A model generated the notes under the pieces. The model was not told the DNA's origin, did no database searches, and worked only from the letters and a program-made list of their open reading frames with translations. Position numbers and translations under genes: made by a program. From JBBDNV01 sp040877415 (GTDB taxonomy: Bacteria > Planctomycetota > Planctomycetia > Pirellulales > PALSA-1355): a stretch of 64,000 nt of DNA. The number at the start of each line of letters is the position of its first letter. Within the stretch, counting starts at the first letter, position 1. Shown here in pieces: positions 16,769 through 27,377 of the stretch. Where the stretch lies: positions 13,497-77,496 of the forward strand of contig JBBDNV010000133.1 in assembly GCA_040877415.1 (NCBI GenBank), in the 5' to 3' direction.

Positions 16769-18049
16769 ATGAACCCAATCCACACGATCCGGCTGGCTGT
16801 CTGCTTGTTGGCGGCCGCTCTGGCGGCCACCCGTCACCATGCCCTGGCTGAAAACTGGCCGCAGTGGCGCGGGCCAAATCTGGACGGCATCAGCCATGAA
16901 GCGGGACTGCCGCTCGCGTGGAGCAAGACTGAAAACGTGGTTTGGCGCCTCGCGCTGCCCGGACCGGCCGGAGCAACGCCGATCGTCTGGGACGACCATA
17001 TTTTTCTCACCTCCGCCGAGGGCGACGCTCTGGTGCTCATGGCCGTCAGCACCGACGGCAAGCCGCTCTGGAAACAGGCGATGGCCGACGACAACAAGAC
17101 GGTGCGGGGCGACGAGGGCAATGCGGCTTCGCCCTCTCCCTCGACCGACGGCCAGCACGTCTGGGCCATGATGGGCACCGGCGATATCGGCTGTTACACG
17201 TTCGACGGCCGCGAAGTCTGGAAGTTCAACCTGCAGGATCGATACGGCAAATTCCAGATCCAGTTCGGCATGACCTCCACGCCCGTGCTCGATCGCGACC
17301 GGCTCTATCTGCAACTGCTGCACAGCGGCGACGCGCTGGTGCTGGCGCTCGATAAAACGACCGGCCGCGAGGTCTGGAAGCAGCATCGTCCGAGCGACGC
17401 CCGGGCCGAATGCGAACATTCGTACTCCTCGCCGACGCTTTATCGAGACGACCAACTCAGCCTGTTGCTGACGCACGGCTGCGATTACATCGTGGCCCAC
17501 CAGTTGAGCGACGGCGCGGAAGTTTGGCGCTGCGGCGGTTTGAACCTCAAGAGCAATTACAACCCGACGCTGCGCTTTGTGGCCTCGCCGCTGGCGGTGC
17601 CGGGATTGGTGATCGTGCCCAGCGCCAAGAACGGCCCGGTGCTGGCGCTCGACCCGCGTGCCAAGGGCGACATCACCGACACGAAAGACGGTCACTTTTG
17701 GACGCGCCCGCACAACACGCCCGACGTGCCTTCGCCGCTGGTGGTCGACGGCCTGGTGTACCTGTGCCGCGAGGACGGCACGCTTTTGTGTCTCGATGTC
17801 GAGACCGGCGAAGAGTACTACAAAGAGCGGACCCACGCCGACCGCCACCGGGCCTCGCCGGTCTACGCCGACGGCAAAATCCTGCTCACCGCCCGGGACG
17901 GCACGATCACGGTGGTCAAGCCGGGCAAGCAATTCGAGATCCTGGCCACGAACGACATGAGCGAATCGATGTCCTCCTCGCCGGTCGTTTCGAACGGCCG
18001 GATTTATCTGCGCACGTTCAACGCGCTGTACGCCATCGGGTCAAAGTAG
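16769..18049 (+). CDS. Secreted PQQ-type beta-propeller protein
   Basis: The 426-residue protein has a signal peptide (IRLAVCLLAAALAATRHHALA, about 1-27). The mature start NWPQWRGPNLDGIS is the hallmark of planctomycete PQQ-like propellers, followed by repeated blades of the type VWDDHIFLTSAEGDAL, GKPLWKQ, and ATGREVWKQ. It is related in fold to BamB and quinoprotein dehydrogenases, but the PQQ ligands cannot be judged; many such proteins are simple periplasmic propellers. No operon partner: bioB is convergent. Confidence 0.88.
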   Translation: MNPIHTIRLAVCLLAAALAATRHHALAENWPQWRGPNLDGISHEAGLPLAWSKTENVVWRLALPGPAGATPIVWDDHIFLTSAEGDALVLMAVSTDGKPLWKQAMADDNKTVRGDEGNAASPSPSTDGQHVWAMMGTGDIGCYTFDGREVWKFNLQDRYGKFQIQFGMTSTPVLDRDRLYLQLLHSGDALVLALDKTTGREVWKQHRPSDARAECEHSYSSPTLYRDDQLSLLLTHGCDYIVAHQLSDGAEVWRCGGLNLKSNYNPTLRFVASPLAVPGLVIVPSAKNGPVLALDPRAKGDITDTKDGHFWTRPHNTPDVPSPLVVDGLVYLCREDGTLLCLDVETGEEYYKERTHADRHRASPVYADGKILLTARDGTITVVKPGKQFEILATNDMSESMSSSPVVSNGRIYLRTFNALYAIGSK

Positions 18050-18134
18050 GCTGGGATAACCGCGCCCGGCGGCTTCGGCGCGCGTCGCATGCTCACGACC
18101 GGCGTGAGCATGGCGCATGGCACACCCCGGCTGG

Positions 18135-19196
18135 CTAGGCACCGGGTGATTCGGCGGTTTCCAGTCGGCAGCCGGGTTCTTCGCTGGTGGCGATCTCGAA
18201 GCCCAGCTCCTCGATCATCTGGTAGTCGGCCGATGGGGCCTGCCCCTTGGTCGTCAGATAATCGCCCACGAAGATCGAATTGGCCGGGTAAAGGCCCAAG
18301 GCCTGCATGCTGCCCAGGTGCAGCTCGCGTCCGCCGGCGATGCGGATTTCAGAACTCGGATTGGCGAAGCGGAACATGGCCAGCACCTTCAGGCAATAGC
18401 GCGGGTTGAGCCGCCGCATCCCGGAAAGCGGCGTGCCGGGGATCGGGTTGAGAAAGTTGACCGGAATCGATTCGGCCGCCAGATCGCGCAAGGCAAACGC
18501 CATCCGCACCACGTCGGCGTCCTGTTCGCCCATGCCGATGATGCCGCCCGAGCACAGCTCCATGCCGGCTGCGCGCACGGCTTCGAGCGTCGCCACGCGA
18601 TCGCGATAAGTGTGCGTCGAGCAGATTTCTCCGTAAAATTCCTCGCTCGTGTTCAGGTTGTGATTCACCCGATCCACGCCGCAAGCTTTCAACTCGGCGG
18701 CCTGGTCGGGCGTCAACAGCCCCAGGCAGGCGCAGATCTTGAGGCTGAACCGCGACTTGATTTGCGGCACGATCCGCGTGATTTCCTCCATCTCCCGCTT
18801 CGACGGGCCGCGGGCCGAAATCACGATGCAATACGTCTTGGCCCGCCGCTCGGCCGCCGCTTGGGCCCCGTCCAAAAGCTTTTCGGCGCTCAGCAGGTTG
18901 TAGCGCGGAATCTCGGCCGACGAAACTTTCGACTGCGAACAATAGGCGCAGTCCTCCGGGCACAGCCCGGTCTTGGCGCTGATCAGAAAATAAAGCTGCA
19001 CGCGGTTGCCGAAATAACGGCGCCGAATCGAGTACGCCGCGGCCAGCACGTCCAGAAGCTCACGGTCGTCGCTGGCGACAATCGAAAGCGCCTCCTCGGC
19101 CGTGAGCCGGTGACCGGCGAGCACCCGCAGGGCCAGGGCGTGCCAGCCGGCTGGGGCGGTCGTGGGGCAAAAATCGCGTTCGGCCGGATGGATCAT
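18135..19196 (-). CDS. bioB: Biotin synthase
   Basis: BioB is the radical-SAM enzyme that inserts sulfur into dethiobiotin, the last step of biotin synthesis. The 353 residues include the SAM-cluster motif CPEDCAYC (Cys79, 83, 86), the [2Fe-2S] ligands expected in YCIVISARGPSKRE, LKICACLGLL and later regions, and GGRELHLG near the C-terminus. The ATG at 19196 is preceded by GAGG; the frame is open further upstream but without family similarity. No other bio genes are adjacent. Confidence 0.95.
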   Translation of the reverse strand: MIHPAERDFCPTTAPAGWHALALRVLAGHRLTAEEALSIVASDDRELLDVLAAAYSIRRRYFGNRVQLYFLISAKTGLCPEDCAYCSQSKVSSAEIPRYNLLSAEKLLDGAQAAAERRAKTYCIVISARGPSKREMEEITRIVPQIKSRFSLKICACLGLLTPDQAAELKACGVDRVNHNLNTSEEFYGEICSTHTYRDRVATLEAVRAAGMELCSGGIIGMGEQDADVVRMAFALRDLAAESIPVNFLNPIPGTPLSGMRRLNPRYCLKVLAMFRFANPSSEIRIAGGRELHLGSMQALGLYPANSIFVGDYLTTKGQAPSADYQMIEELGFEIATSEEPGCRLETAESPGA

Positions 19197-19465
19197 CGTC
19201 GAAGCCTCGCATGGACAAACGTGCGTGACATAAGTATCGTGACAGTTGATCGTTACGCAAGGGGGAAAGGGCGGCTTCGCAGGGCCTGCCCGCGTTGCCC
19301 CCGCCCAAGGCCGCGACCATGCGGGCTTGGCGAATCCAAAAAGACTGCCAAAACTTAGAGTAGCCCACCCATGCGTCCGACCGATGCTCGCCTGGGGGCC
19401 AATCGTCCGCAACAAAACGCCATAGATCGATTCCGCCCGGGGCGCCTTTCTCCGCATCGTACACC

Positions 19466-20056
19466 ATGATCGAATCGACCCGACCTTCTGAAATCGCGAT
19501 GGGACGCCAGCACCTGGTGCGCGTGGGCGCCTTGGGCCACGTCGGACGCTTCACGGCGGTTGACGCCGTGCGCTATCCGCGCCACGCGCGCGTCGTGGTG
19601 CGCACCGGCCGGGGGCTGGAATTGGGCGAAGTGCTCGCCGGGCCCGAGGGTCCCGACGATGGGCCGGCCGACGGCTCGATTCTGCGCGGGCTGACGGTCG
19701 AAGATCAACTGCTGGCGGCCCGGCTGGAAAAACACCGGCAGGCCGCCTTCGAGGCCTGCACGGCCCGATTGGCCGAAATGCGGTCGCACGCGGCGTTGAT
19801 CGACGTCGAGCATTTGTTCGACGGCCAGACGCTGTTGTTCTATTTTCTGGGGGAAATGACCCCCGAGCTGGAAGCGCTGACCGCCGAGCTGGCCGAGCTC
19901 TATGAAACGCAGGTGCAGTTCCGCCGCTTTGCCGATGCGGTCAGCGAAGGCTGCGGACCCAATTGCGGCACCGACGCGGCCGCCGGCTGCAAAACCTGCG
20001 TCACCACCTGCGCCGTGGCCGCCGCCTGCCCGACGCGCGACCATTCGGCGAACTAG
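19466..20056 (+). CDS. PSP1-domain protein (RicT/YaaT-like)
   Basis: The 196-residue protein has the PSP1 C-terminal domain: VRVGALGHVGRFTAVD, RVVVRTGRGLELGEVLAGPEG, and LIDVEHLFDGQTLLFYFLGE. In Bacillus the homologue RicT forms a complex with RicA and RicF that affects RNA maturation and development; no partners are present here. The last ~40 residues are Cys-rich (GCGPNCGTDAAAGCKTCVTTC), a possible metal or Fe-S site. It is divergent from bioB. The stop codon is part of a CTAG tetranucleotide. Confidence 0.85.
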   Translation: MIESTRPSEIAMGRQHLVRVGALGHVGRFTAVDAVRYPRHARVVVRTGRGLELGEVLAGPEGPDDGPADGSILRGLTVEDQLLAARLEKHRQAAFEACTARLAEMRSHAALIDVEHLFDGQTLLFYFLGEMTPELEALTAELAELYETQVQFRRFADAVSEGCGPNCGTDAAAGCKTCVTTCAVAAACPTRDHSAN

Positions 20057-20091
20057 CCCGCGGTTCGCCCTGACCGCCTGCACCGGGAGAG

Positions 20092-20142
20092 GGGGACAGT
20101 CCCATTTTGCTCCGCGGACTGCGCAAAATTGGGACAGTCCCC
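20092..20142. repeat. Inverted repeat with GGGACAGTCCC ends
   Basis: Arms GGGGACAGTCCCATTTTGC and GCGCAAAATTGGGACAGTCC form a near-perfect hairpin around TCCGCGGACT. The following bases (AGTTTTGAAACAGCGGCTTAG) resemble the end of the YTAR element family, so this may be a diverged relative. It separates two convergent genes and could also stop transcription. Confidence 0.7.
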
Positions 20143-20162
20143 GGCAGTTTTGAAACAGCGGC

Positions 20163-22802
20163 TTAGCGCGTCCCGCGGTCGCGATTGGCGCTTTCCGCAA
20201 GCGCGCTAGTGGCCAGCAGATAGAACATGTTGTGCACGAGCCACGGCTCGCTCGTGCGAAACGAGGGCGCGCGGCCGCCGGCGAGCGACATGTCGAAGCC
20301 CGGCCGGTCGGCCAGGCCCATGTCGCGCACGATGCCGTTGGCAATCGCGCCGGGCACGGCGCCGCGCTGGCGGCCGGGGATCATGTTGTAGCGGTGATGG
20401 TAGCGGGGCGGATTGCGGCCTCCATGTCCCTCGAACATGCACAAGTCGAGCGGGTTCTTGCCCAGCACCCAATCGATCTGATCGGTCGCATAGACCAGCC
20501 CACGCGGATCACCGACGAGCCGGCCCACGAGCAACGCGGCCCAGGCCCGGCCGAGAAGCCAAAAGTTCACCCCCAGTCCGACGCTGGGATGAAAAAACGA
20601 CGCCTCGGGCTGCTCGGTGCCCTGGCGCGACAGCCCGAACGGGTTGTCGGTGCGCGCGATGCAGAAATCGAGCCACTTTCGCCCCGCGGCAACGACCCGC
20701 CCGCGCAGCGGATCGTCCGGGAATTCAAGGGCGAACAGCGCCAGCGCCGCGGCCGTCACGTCGCCGTGATCTCCCGAATCGCCCGGCAGTGAGCCGTCGG
20801 GCTTTTGCCCGGCCAACAGGGCCTGCGCGCTAGCGTGGGCAAACTTCCGGTACTTGTCGTCGCCCGTGGCACGGTGCATCTGGAGCGCGCTGATCAGGAT
20901 AAGCGGATTGCCGGCCGCGGCATCCGAAGCGGTCAAAAATTGCCAAAGCCGCTCCGCACGTTGAAGGTAGTCGTTCTCGACGCCGCGCGCGTCGAGCGCT
21001 CGGGCCAGGCTGGCCCAGGCGGCGATCGAAAGCGGCACGTTGCCCGTTCCCGCGGCGATCACCGGATCGTCGTTGGTGCCGACCTGGTTGTCGGTGTGCA
21101 CGTCGGGGGCTTTCCAACTCATCCAGGTGCGGCCCGGGCCCTGCAGCACGTCGGCGCGCATCGAACCGTCGGCCGGATTTTGCATCTTGGCCAGAAACTT
21201 GGCGCCCCAGAATGCCTCGTCGAGCGCGTCGGGCAACTCGGCCTGATCCCGGTCGAACTTCCCAAATACGTCGGGACGCGCGGCGTACGCGGTGACCAGG
21301 GCATAGCTGGAGCCGCTGTCACCGAACTGCCACATCGGCTTGTTGTAGTCGCCCGCGCTGTGCCAGCCCCCGGTTACGTCGACGTGCGTGCCGTCGGCGA
21401 GCACCGCGTCGTCCAAATGACACGCCTTGTGCCAGCCGGGAACGTCGCAGCCGCATCGCTGGATGAAGAAAAAGTCGACGGCGTCGCGGGCCGTGAGACC
21501 CAAAACGGCGCCGCGCTCGACGACAAACGGAAACGACTCACCGCGCGCGTCGCCCGATCGGGCCACCGCGCGGTAGGTGCCGGGCTCGTGCACATCAGAA
21601 AAATCGGCCCGCCAGAAATACCATCCCCAATCGTCCGGCTTGCCGCCGTGGATCCGCCCGGCGCAGGGAACGTCTTTTTCCCACGTCGTCTTGCCGTCCT
21701 GGCCGGTCAACTGAACTTGGATGGTCGCGCCATCGGCCGGGAAGAAATTCGTGGCCACCACCGCGCTTTTCGGGCCCGACAGCTCGTAACCAACCTGGTT
21801 GACCAGCACGCGCACCACGGGCTTTTTCGGACGCAGGTGCATTAGATCGAACTCGTCGAACCACGCGCGGCCGCCGCGCACAAGCGCCACCAGTCGCACC
21901 GCGTGGGCGCCGGCGGGCGGATCCGGGGGCACAAATTCCAGGTGCTTCCAGCTTTCCCCGGTCGTCTCTGGACCCTCGTCGACGCGGAGCACCTGTTGGG
22001 CGCCGTCGGTCCAGCAGGCCAGGATCGCCGCCGAAGCCGATCCCTCGGAGCGCGCCCAGCCGGCAAGCCGAATCTGGTCGGTAAAGGCCGGCACGCCGTA
22101 ATTGACCGAACCGATCGCATACCAGTCGCCCGTGGCCTCGAGCATGAGGCTGGGCAGGGTGCGGCGCACGACCGCCGGGTCGCCGCGGTGGCGTCCGGCG
22201 CGCTGGCCCGCGGCGATCTTCGGTTCCTTCTCTTCGTCCCAAAAGCCGACGCGGCCCTTGGCATCGGCTTGCACGTCGCGATTGCCCAGGTAGGGGAGCG
22301 CCACGCTCGCCAGCGCCACTTCGTCCAAATCGGCCGCACCTTTGGCCGAAAACCAGACCCGCGCGCGGGGCGCGCCGGCGGTGAACTCGACGGCCACGTA
22401 GCGCCACTCGGACGAGCCGCCGATGCTCGGCGCTGGGACCGCTTGCGCGGCGGCGGCACCGTCGGCGTCCACCAGGTCGATGCCCAAGCGGCCTTCGCCC
22501 CGCGGGCTGCGGATCCAGCCTTCGAGACGATAGTCGGAGCCCGGCACCAGGCCGAAGGCGTCGCTCTCTAGGGTTCGCGCGCCGTCTGGCGAGCGGGTGG
22601 CGACGAAACGCCGTCCACGGTGCGCGCCCACCTCGGACCACGCTGCCTGGCCCGTGAGCCGCCAGCCGAGCGGGGCTTGCGGCCCTTCTTCGAACGAACC
22701 GTTCGCGAGCGGCGGCGCAGGGGCGGTCTGACCGAGTGCTTTGGGGATCGCCGCCGATAGGAGATACACCAAACCAATCGTCCAACAAGGCGGTCGATGC
22801 AT
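20163..22802 (-). CDS. Secreted glycoside hydrolase family 9 protein
   Basis: The 879-residue protein starts at an ATG behind GAGGTGAAG and has a signal peptide ending near residue 24. Two carbohydrate-binding-like jelly-roll modules (about 30-185 and 215-325) come first, then a CelD_N Ig-like domain (from VVRVLVNQVGYELSGPKSA, about 329), then the GH9 (alpha/alpha)6 barrel. Catalytic-site motifs are GGWHSAGDYNK (Ser in place of the usual first Asp, the second Asp kept), NPPRYHHR and the C-terminal TSEPWLVHN with the probable acid Glu. GH9 enzymes cleave beta-1,4-glucans or related glycans. It probably acts outside the cell or in the periplasm on an algal or plant polysaccharide. Confidence 0.9.
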   Translation of the reverse strand: MHRPPCWTIGLVYLLSAAIPKALGQTAPAPPLANGSFEEGPQAPLGWRLTGQAAWSEVGAHRGRRFVATRSPDGARTLESDAFGLVPGSDYRLEGWIRSPRGEGRLGIDLVDADGAAAAQAVPAPSIGGSSEWRYVAVEFTAGAPRARVWFSAKGAADLDEVALASVALPYLGNRDVQADAKGRVGFWDEEKEPKIAAGQRAGRHRGDPAVVRRTLPSLMLEATGDWYAIGSVNYGVPAFTDQIRLAGWARSEGSASAAILACWTDGAQQVLRVDEGPETTGESWKHLEFVPPDPPAGAHAVRLVALVRGGRAWFDEFDLMHLRPKKPVVRVLVNQVGYELSGPKSAVVATNFFPADGATIQVQLTGQDGKTTWEKDVPCAGRIHGGKPDDWGWYFWRADFSDVHEPGTYRAVARSGDARGESFPFVVERGAVLGLTARDAVDFFFIQRCGCDVPGWHKACHLDDAVLADGTHVDVTGGWHSAGDYNKPMWQFGDSGSSYALVTAYAARPDVFGKFDRDQAELPDALDEAFWGAKFLAKMQNPADGSMRADVLQGPGRTWMSWKAPDVHTDNQVGTNDDPVIAAGTGNVPLSIAAWASLARALDARGVENDYLQRAERLWQFLTASDAAAGNPLILISALQMHRATGDDKYRKFAHASAQALLAGQKPDGSLPGDSGDHGDVTAAALALFALEFPDDPLRGRVVAAGRKWLDFCIARTDNPFGLSRQGTEQPEASFFHPSVGLGVNFWLLGRAWAALLVGRLVGDPRGLVYATDQIDWVLGKNPLDLCMFEGHGGRNPPRYHHRYNMIPGRQRGAVPGAIANGIVRDMGLADRPGFDMSLAGGRAPSFRTSEPWLVHNMFYLLATSALAESANRDRGTR

Positions 22803-22859
22803 GGCTTCACCTCGGGGGGAGCATTTGGTTGACTGACGAAACAGCCGCAACGTGCCGGC

Positions 22860-23126
22860 CTACTGCGGGTTGAGGTGGATCATCGTCGCGGTGCGGTCGC
22901 GATTGGTCACCACCACCAACCTCCGGCCGTCGGGCAGGGCATAGGTCGACTGCAGGTTGAACTGTTCCACCAGCCCGCGCTCGTTCACCTCTCGAACCTG
23001 CGCGGAGACGTCCCCCCAATCGCCGGCCTGGTGCCGAGCCAAAAGGTCATCCAGCGTCGTGCCATTGGCGGCAAGCGCCGCCTGCGCTGCCGGTGTAATG
23101 ACAATCTCGCCAACGTCAAATTTCAT
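22860..23126 (-). CDS. Small protein of the GDWGD family (88 aa)
   Basis: The 88-residue protein begins FDVGEIVITPAAQAAL and contains LLARHQAGDWGDV followed by REVNERGL, then STYALPDGRRLVVVTNRDRTATMIHL. This matches a widespread small family that databases often label 'type I restriction endonuclease subunit M' without evidence; no restriction genes are nearby. The ATG at 23126 is where the family begins. Function unknown. It is upstream of the GH9 gene on the same strand and divergent from the amidase. Confidence 0.75.
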   Translation of the reverse strand: MKFDVGEIVITPAAQAALAANGTTLDDLLARHQAGDWGDVSAQVREVNERGLVEQFNLQSTYALPDGRRLVVVTNRDRTATMIHLNPQ

Positions 23127-23273
23127 GTACCGCTCGTTAGCCGACCTCGTTCCCCCTGCGGACCAGGGAGTGCCCGAACGTCGAGTATTGTCATCCACCG
23201 GCTGGACATGTGCAAATGCCGTTTTTTTCCTGACGACGTGCGCCGTCGCTTTCCCCGCGGCCGGACGTTTGGT

Positions 23274-24665
23274 ATGACCGACCGTACGATGAACGCTCCG
23301 CTCACAATCGTCGAAGCCGCCGCGGCCATCCGCCTTGGAAGCCTGACGCCGCTGGAACTGGCGGCCGAATGCCTGGAGCGGATCGGCCGCTTCGAGCCCG
23401 AAACATGGGCCTGGATTTCGGTCGATGCCGAGGGGGCCCTGCAAACGGCCGAAAGGCTGACGCATGATCAGGCAATGCACAAGGCGTATGGTCCACTGTA
23501 CGGAATTCCCGTCGGCATCAAGGACATCGTCGACGTAGCCGGCACGCCCACCCGGGCCGGATCGTCACTTACCGATGCCACGCCCGCCAAAGAGGACGCC
23601 ACGGTAGTGGCCCGGCTGCGCGCGGCCGGCGCGGTCATCCTGGGCAAGACAGTCACGACCGAATTCGCCTGTTTCGATCCGCCGCCGACCAGGAATCCTT
23701 GGAACGCGGCCTGTACGCCCGGCGGGTCGTCGAGCGGTTCGGCGGCGGCGGTCGCGCTGGGGATGTGCCTCGGGGCGATCGGTTCGCAAACGGGCGGATC
23801 GATCACGCGGCCGGCGAGCTACTGCGGGGTGGCGGGAGTGAAACCGACCTTTGGCTGCGCGAGCCGCGCCGGCGTCGTGCCGGTGGCCTTTCATCTCGAT
23901 CACGTCGGCCCGCTGGCCCGCACGGCGGCCGACTGCGCGATCCTACTGCGTGCCATCGCCGGCCCCGACGCGCGCGATCCGGCAAGCAGCCCGCGGGCAA
24001 AATTCGACTGGACGGACAACCCGGTCCCCACGGCGTCCTCAAAGCCGCCACGGCTGGGGGTGATTCATTCGTACTTTTTCGAAACGGCCGAAGCCGAAAC
24101 GGCCGAGCTGGCTGAATCGGCACTGCGTGGGCTTGAGGGCGCAGGGGCGAAACTCGTCGAACTGCCGCTGCCGGAGCATTTCGAAAACGTCCACACGATG
24201 CACCGCCGCATCATGACCAGCGAGGGCGCCCAATATCATCGTCTCAATTACGGCGCCCCGCGCGCCGGCTACGGGCCGAAGATGGCGGCCTTCATCGACG
24301 AAGGCCTGGCCGTGACGATGGACGAGTATCAGGAAGCGCTCGGCCATCAGGCGGCGTTCCGCGACGCCATCGATCGAACGCTGGCCGACGTCGACGCGCT
24401 GGTGATTCCCTCGACCCCGAGTCCTGCTCCGGCCGATTTGACCACCACCGGCGACCCCCGCTTCAACTCCCCCTGGAGCCACGCCGGCGTGCCGACCGTT
24501 TCGATTCCCTGCGCGCTCACGAAAGCCGGCCTGCCCGTTTCGCTGCAACTCGTCGGCCGCGCGTGGAGCGAAGCGCGGTTGCTGGCGGTAGCCGCGTGGT
24601 GTGAAGCGAAGTTGGGGTTCGATGCCCTGCCGCCGATATTAGTCGGTAAAGCGCCGTCGGCCTGA
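23274..24665 (+). CDS. Amidase (amidase-signature family)
   Basis: The 463-residue amidase-signature enzyme has the full Ser-cisSer-Lys triad: Lys in YGIPVGIKDIVD (about 85), cis-Ser in GGSSSGSAAAVA (about 155) and the nucleophile Ser in GSQTGGSITRPA (about 180). It hydrolyses a carboxamide; the substrate cannot be told, and the gene is not with gatB/gatC, so a GatA role is unlikely. Start ATG at 23274; an ATG at 23289 is an alternative. Confidence 0.9.
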   Translation: MTDRTMNAPLTIVEAAAAIRLGSLTPLELAAECLERIGRFEPETWAWISVDAEGALQTAERLTHDQAMHKAYGPLYGIPVGIKDIVDVAGTPTRAGSSLTDATPAKEDATVVARLRAAGAVILGKTVTTEFACFDPPPTRNPWNAACTPGGSSSGSAAAVALGMCLGAIGSQTGGSITRPASYCGVAGVKPTFGCASRAGVVPVAFHLDHVGPLARTAADCAILLRAIAGPDARDPASSPRAKFDWTDNPVPTASSKPPRLGVIHSYFFETAEAETAELAESALRGLEGAGAKLVELPLPEHFENVHTMHRRIMTSEGAQYHRLNYGAPRAGYGPKMAAFIDEGLAVTMDEYQEALGHQAAFRDAIDRTLADVDALVIPSTPSPAPADLTTTGDPRFNSPWSHAGVPTVSIPCALTKAGLPVSLQLVGRAWSEARLLAVAAWCEAKLGFDALPPILVGKAPSA

Positions 24666-24700
24666 TCGCTCGTCCGCGAACATCGTTTCGGCCGGGTCGG

Positions 24701-24848
24701 TCATTTCGTTTGTTGAAACGGCCGCACGCTGAGCACTTCGCTGGCCCGCAGGGGCTCGACCGCCGAGACCGGGACGGTCACGACCGTGATCGTTTCTCCG
24801 ATCGCGTTGAAGACCTTCCCTCTGCTATAGGATTCCGCTCGCGAAACG
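24701..24848 (-). pseudogene. Possible ORF remnant
   Basis: On the minus strand a frame without a start codon reads GKVFNAIGETITVVTVPVSAVEPL, with a hydrophobic, protein-like pattern, ending in TGA at 24701. It might be the tail of a lost gene. Evidence is only compositional. Confidence 0.25.
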
Positions 24849-25169
24849 CTACTCGCCGAGCGAGCCGAGGCTGGCTAGGAATTCGCTCATCTCGCCGGCA
24901 GCGTGGGCGTTGCCGGCGGCGCGGGCGCGCTCGATGCCGTCGCGCAATGCGGCGCGGGCTTCGTCGATGCGGTTCAAACGGGCCAATTGCTGAGCGGCCA
25001 TGAAGAAGGCCGGTACGTAGGGCGTGGCGGCCGTCATCAAAACCGCGAATGCGGCCAGGCTGCGCTCGTGATCGCCCTCTTTGTCCAACTCCATCGCGAG
25101 ACTGTAACGCAAAAACTCGTCCGACGGATCAAGAGCGAGCATCGATTCGATTTTCTCGCGGCGGGACAT
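24849..25169 (-). CDS. TPR-like small protein (106 aa)
   Basis: The protein is helical with two or three TPR-like helix pairs: DEFLRYSLAMELDKEGDHERSLAAF, YVPAFFMAAQQLARLNRIDEARAAL and a third helix. It starts 20 bp after the leuD stop on the same strand, so it is probably translated from the leuCD transcript. TPRs bind other proteins; the partner is unknown. Similar small proteins are common in planctomycetes. Confidence 0.8.
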   Translation of the reverse strand: MSRREKIESMLALDPSDEFLRYSLAMELDKEGDHERSLAAFAVLMTAATPYVPAFFMAAQQLARLNRIDEARAALRDGIERARAAGNAHAAGEMSEFLASLGSLGE

Positions 25170-25189
25170 GGGCAGGGCTGGGGCTGGGG

Positions 25190-25789
25190 TCAGGGGTTGG
25201 AGATTAAGCCGTGGGCCTTTTCGTAGACCGCGATGCGGTGCTCGTGCTCCATCGTCAGGCCGATGTCGTCCAGCCCGTCGAGCAGGCAGTGGCGGCGGAA
25301 CGGCTCGACCTCAAACGGAATCGAGAGGCCCGTCTCGTCGCTGATCCGGCACGTTTCCAGACAAACCGTGAGGCGATGCCGGTGCGAAGCGGCGCGGGCG
25401 AACAATTCGTCGACGGTCGGCTCGTCGAGCCGAATCGGCAGCATGCCGTTTTTGAAACAGTTGTTGTAGAAAATGTCGGCGAAGCTGGGGGCCACGAGCA
25501 CGCGAAAGCCGTAGTCGTGCAAAGCCCAGGGGGCATGCTCGCGGCTGGAGCCGCAGCCGAAATTGCGCCGCGCGAGAAGGATGCTGGCTCCTCTTAGGTC
25601 CGGATGATTCAGCTCGAACTCGGGATTCGGCGTGCCGTCGTCCAGAAACCGCCAGTCGTGGAACAAGAACCGCCCGAAGCCGGTCCGCTCGATGCGCTTG
25701 AGGAATTGCTTGGGAATGATCTGGTCGGTGTCGACGTTGGCCCGGTCCATGGCGGCGACCAGGCCGGTGTGTTTTTTGAAGGGTTGCAT
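25190..25789 (-). CDS. leuD: 3-isopropylmalate dehydratase, small subunit
   Basis: LeuD pairs with LeuC to isomerise 2- to 3-isopropylmalate in leucine synthesis. The 199-residue swivel domain shows NVDTDQIIPKQFLK near the start, RNFGCGSSREHAPWAL (about 75-90), which holds the substrate-binding loop, and FYNNCFKNG. It follows leuC by 69 bp on the same strand. Confidence 0.96.
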   Translation of the reverse strand: MQPFKKHTGLVAAMDRANVDTDQIIPKQFLKRIERTGFGRFLFHDWRFLDDGTPNPEFELNHPDLRGASILLARRNFGCGSSREHAPWALHDYGFRVLVAPSFADIFYNNCFKNGMLPIRLDEPTVDELFARAASHRHRLTVCLETCRISDETGLSIPFEVEPFRRHCLLDGLDDIGLTMEHEHRIAVYEKAHGLISNP

Positions 25790-25858
25790 GGTGACGGGTG
25801 GTTTCTAGTGCTGGGCTAAGCCGCAAGCAGGGCGGATGACGAGATTCACTTTGCGACT

Positions 25859-27274
<1,416 letters not shown>

Positions 27275-27377
27275 GGATCCAAGCGCTCAAAGTGGCACGT
27301 CGAAAATCAAACGCACGTACAGAATACTCTATTATACGACGCTCATGCCAGCGCCCGCCGTGCCACCCCTAGGGCTC

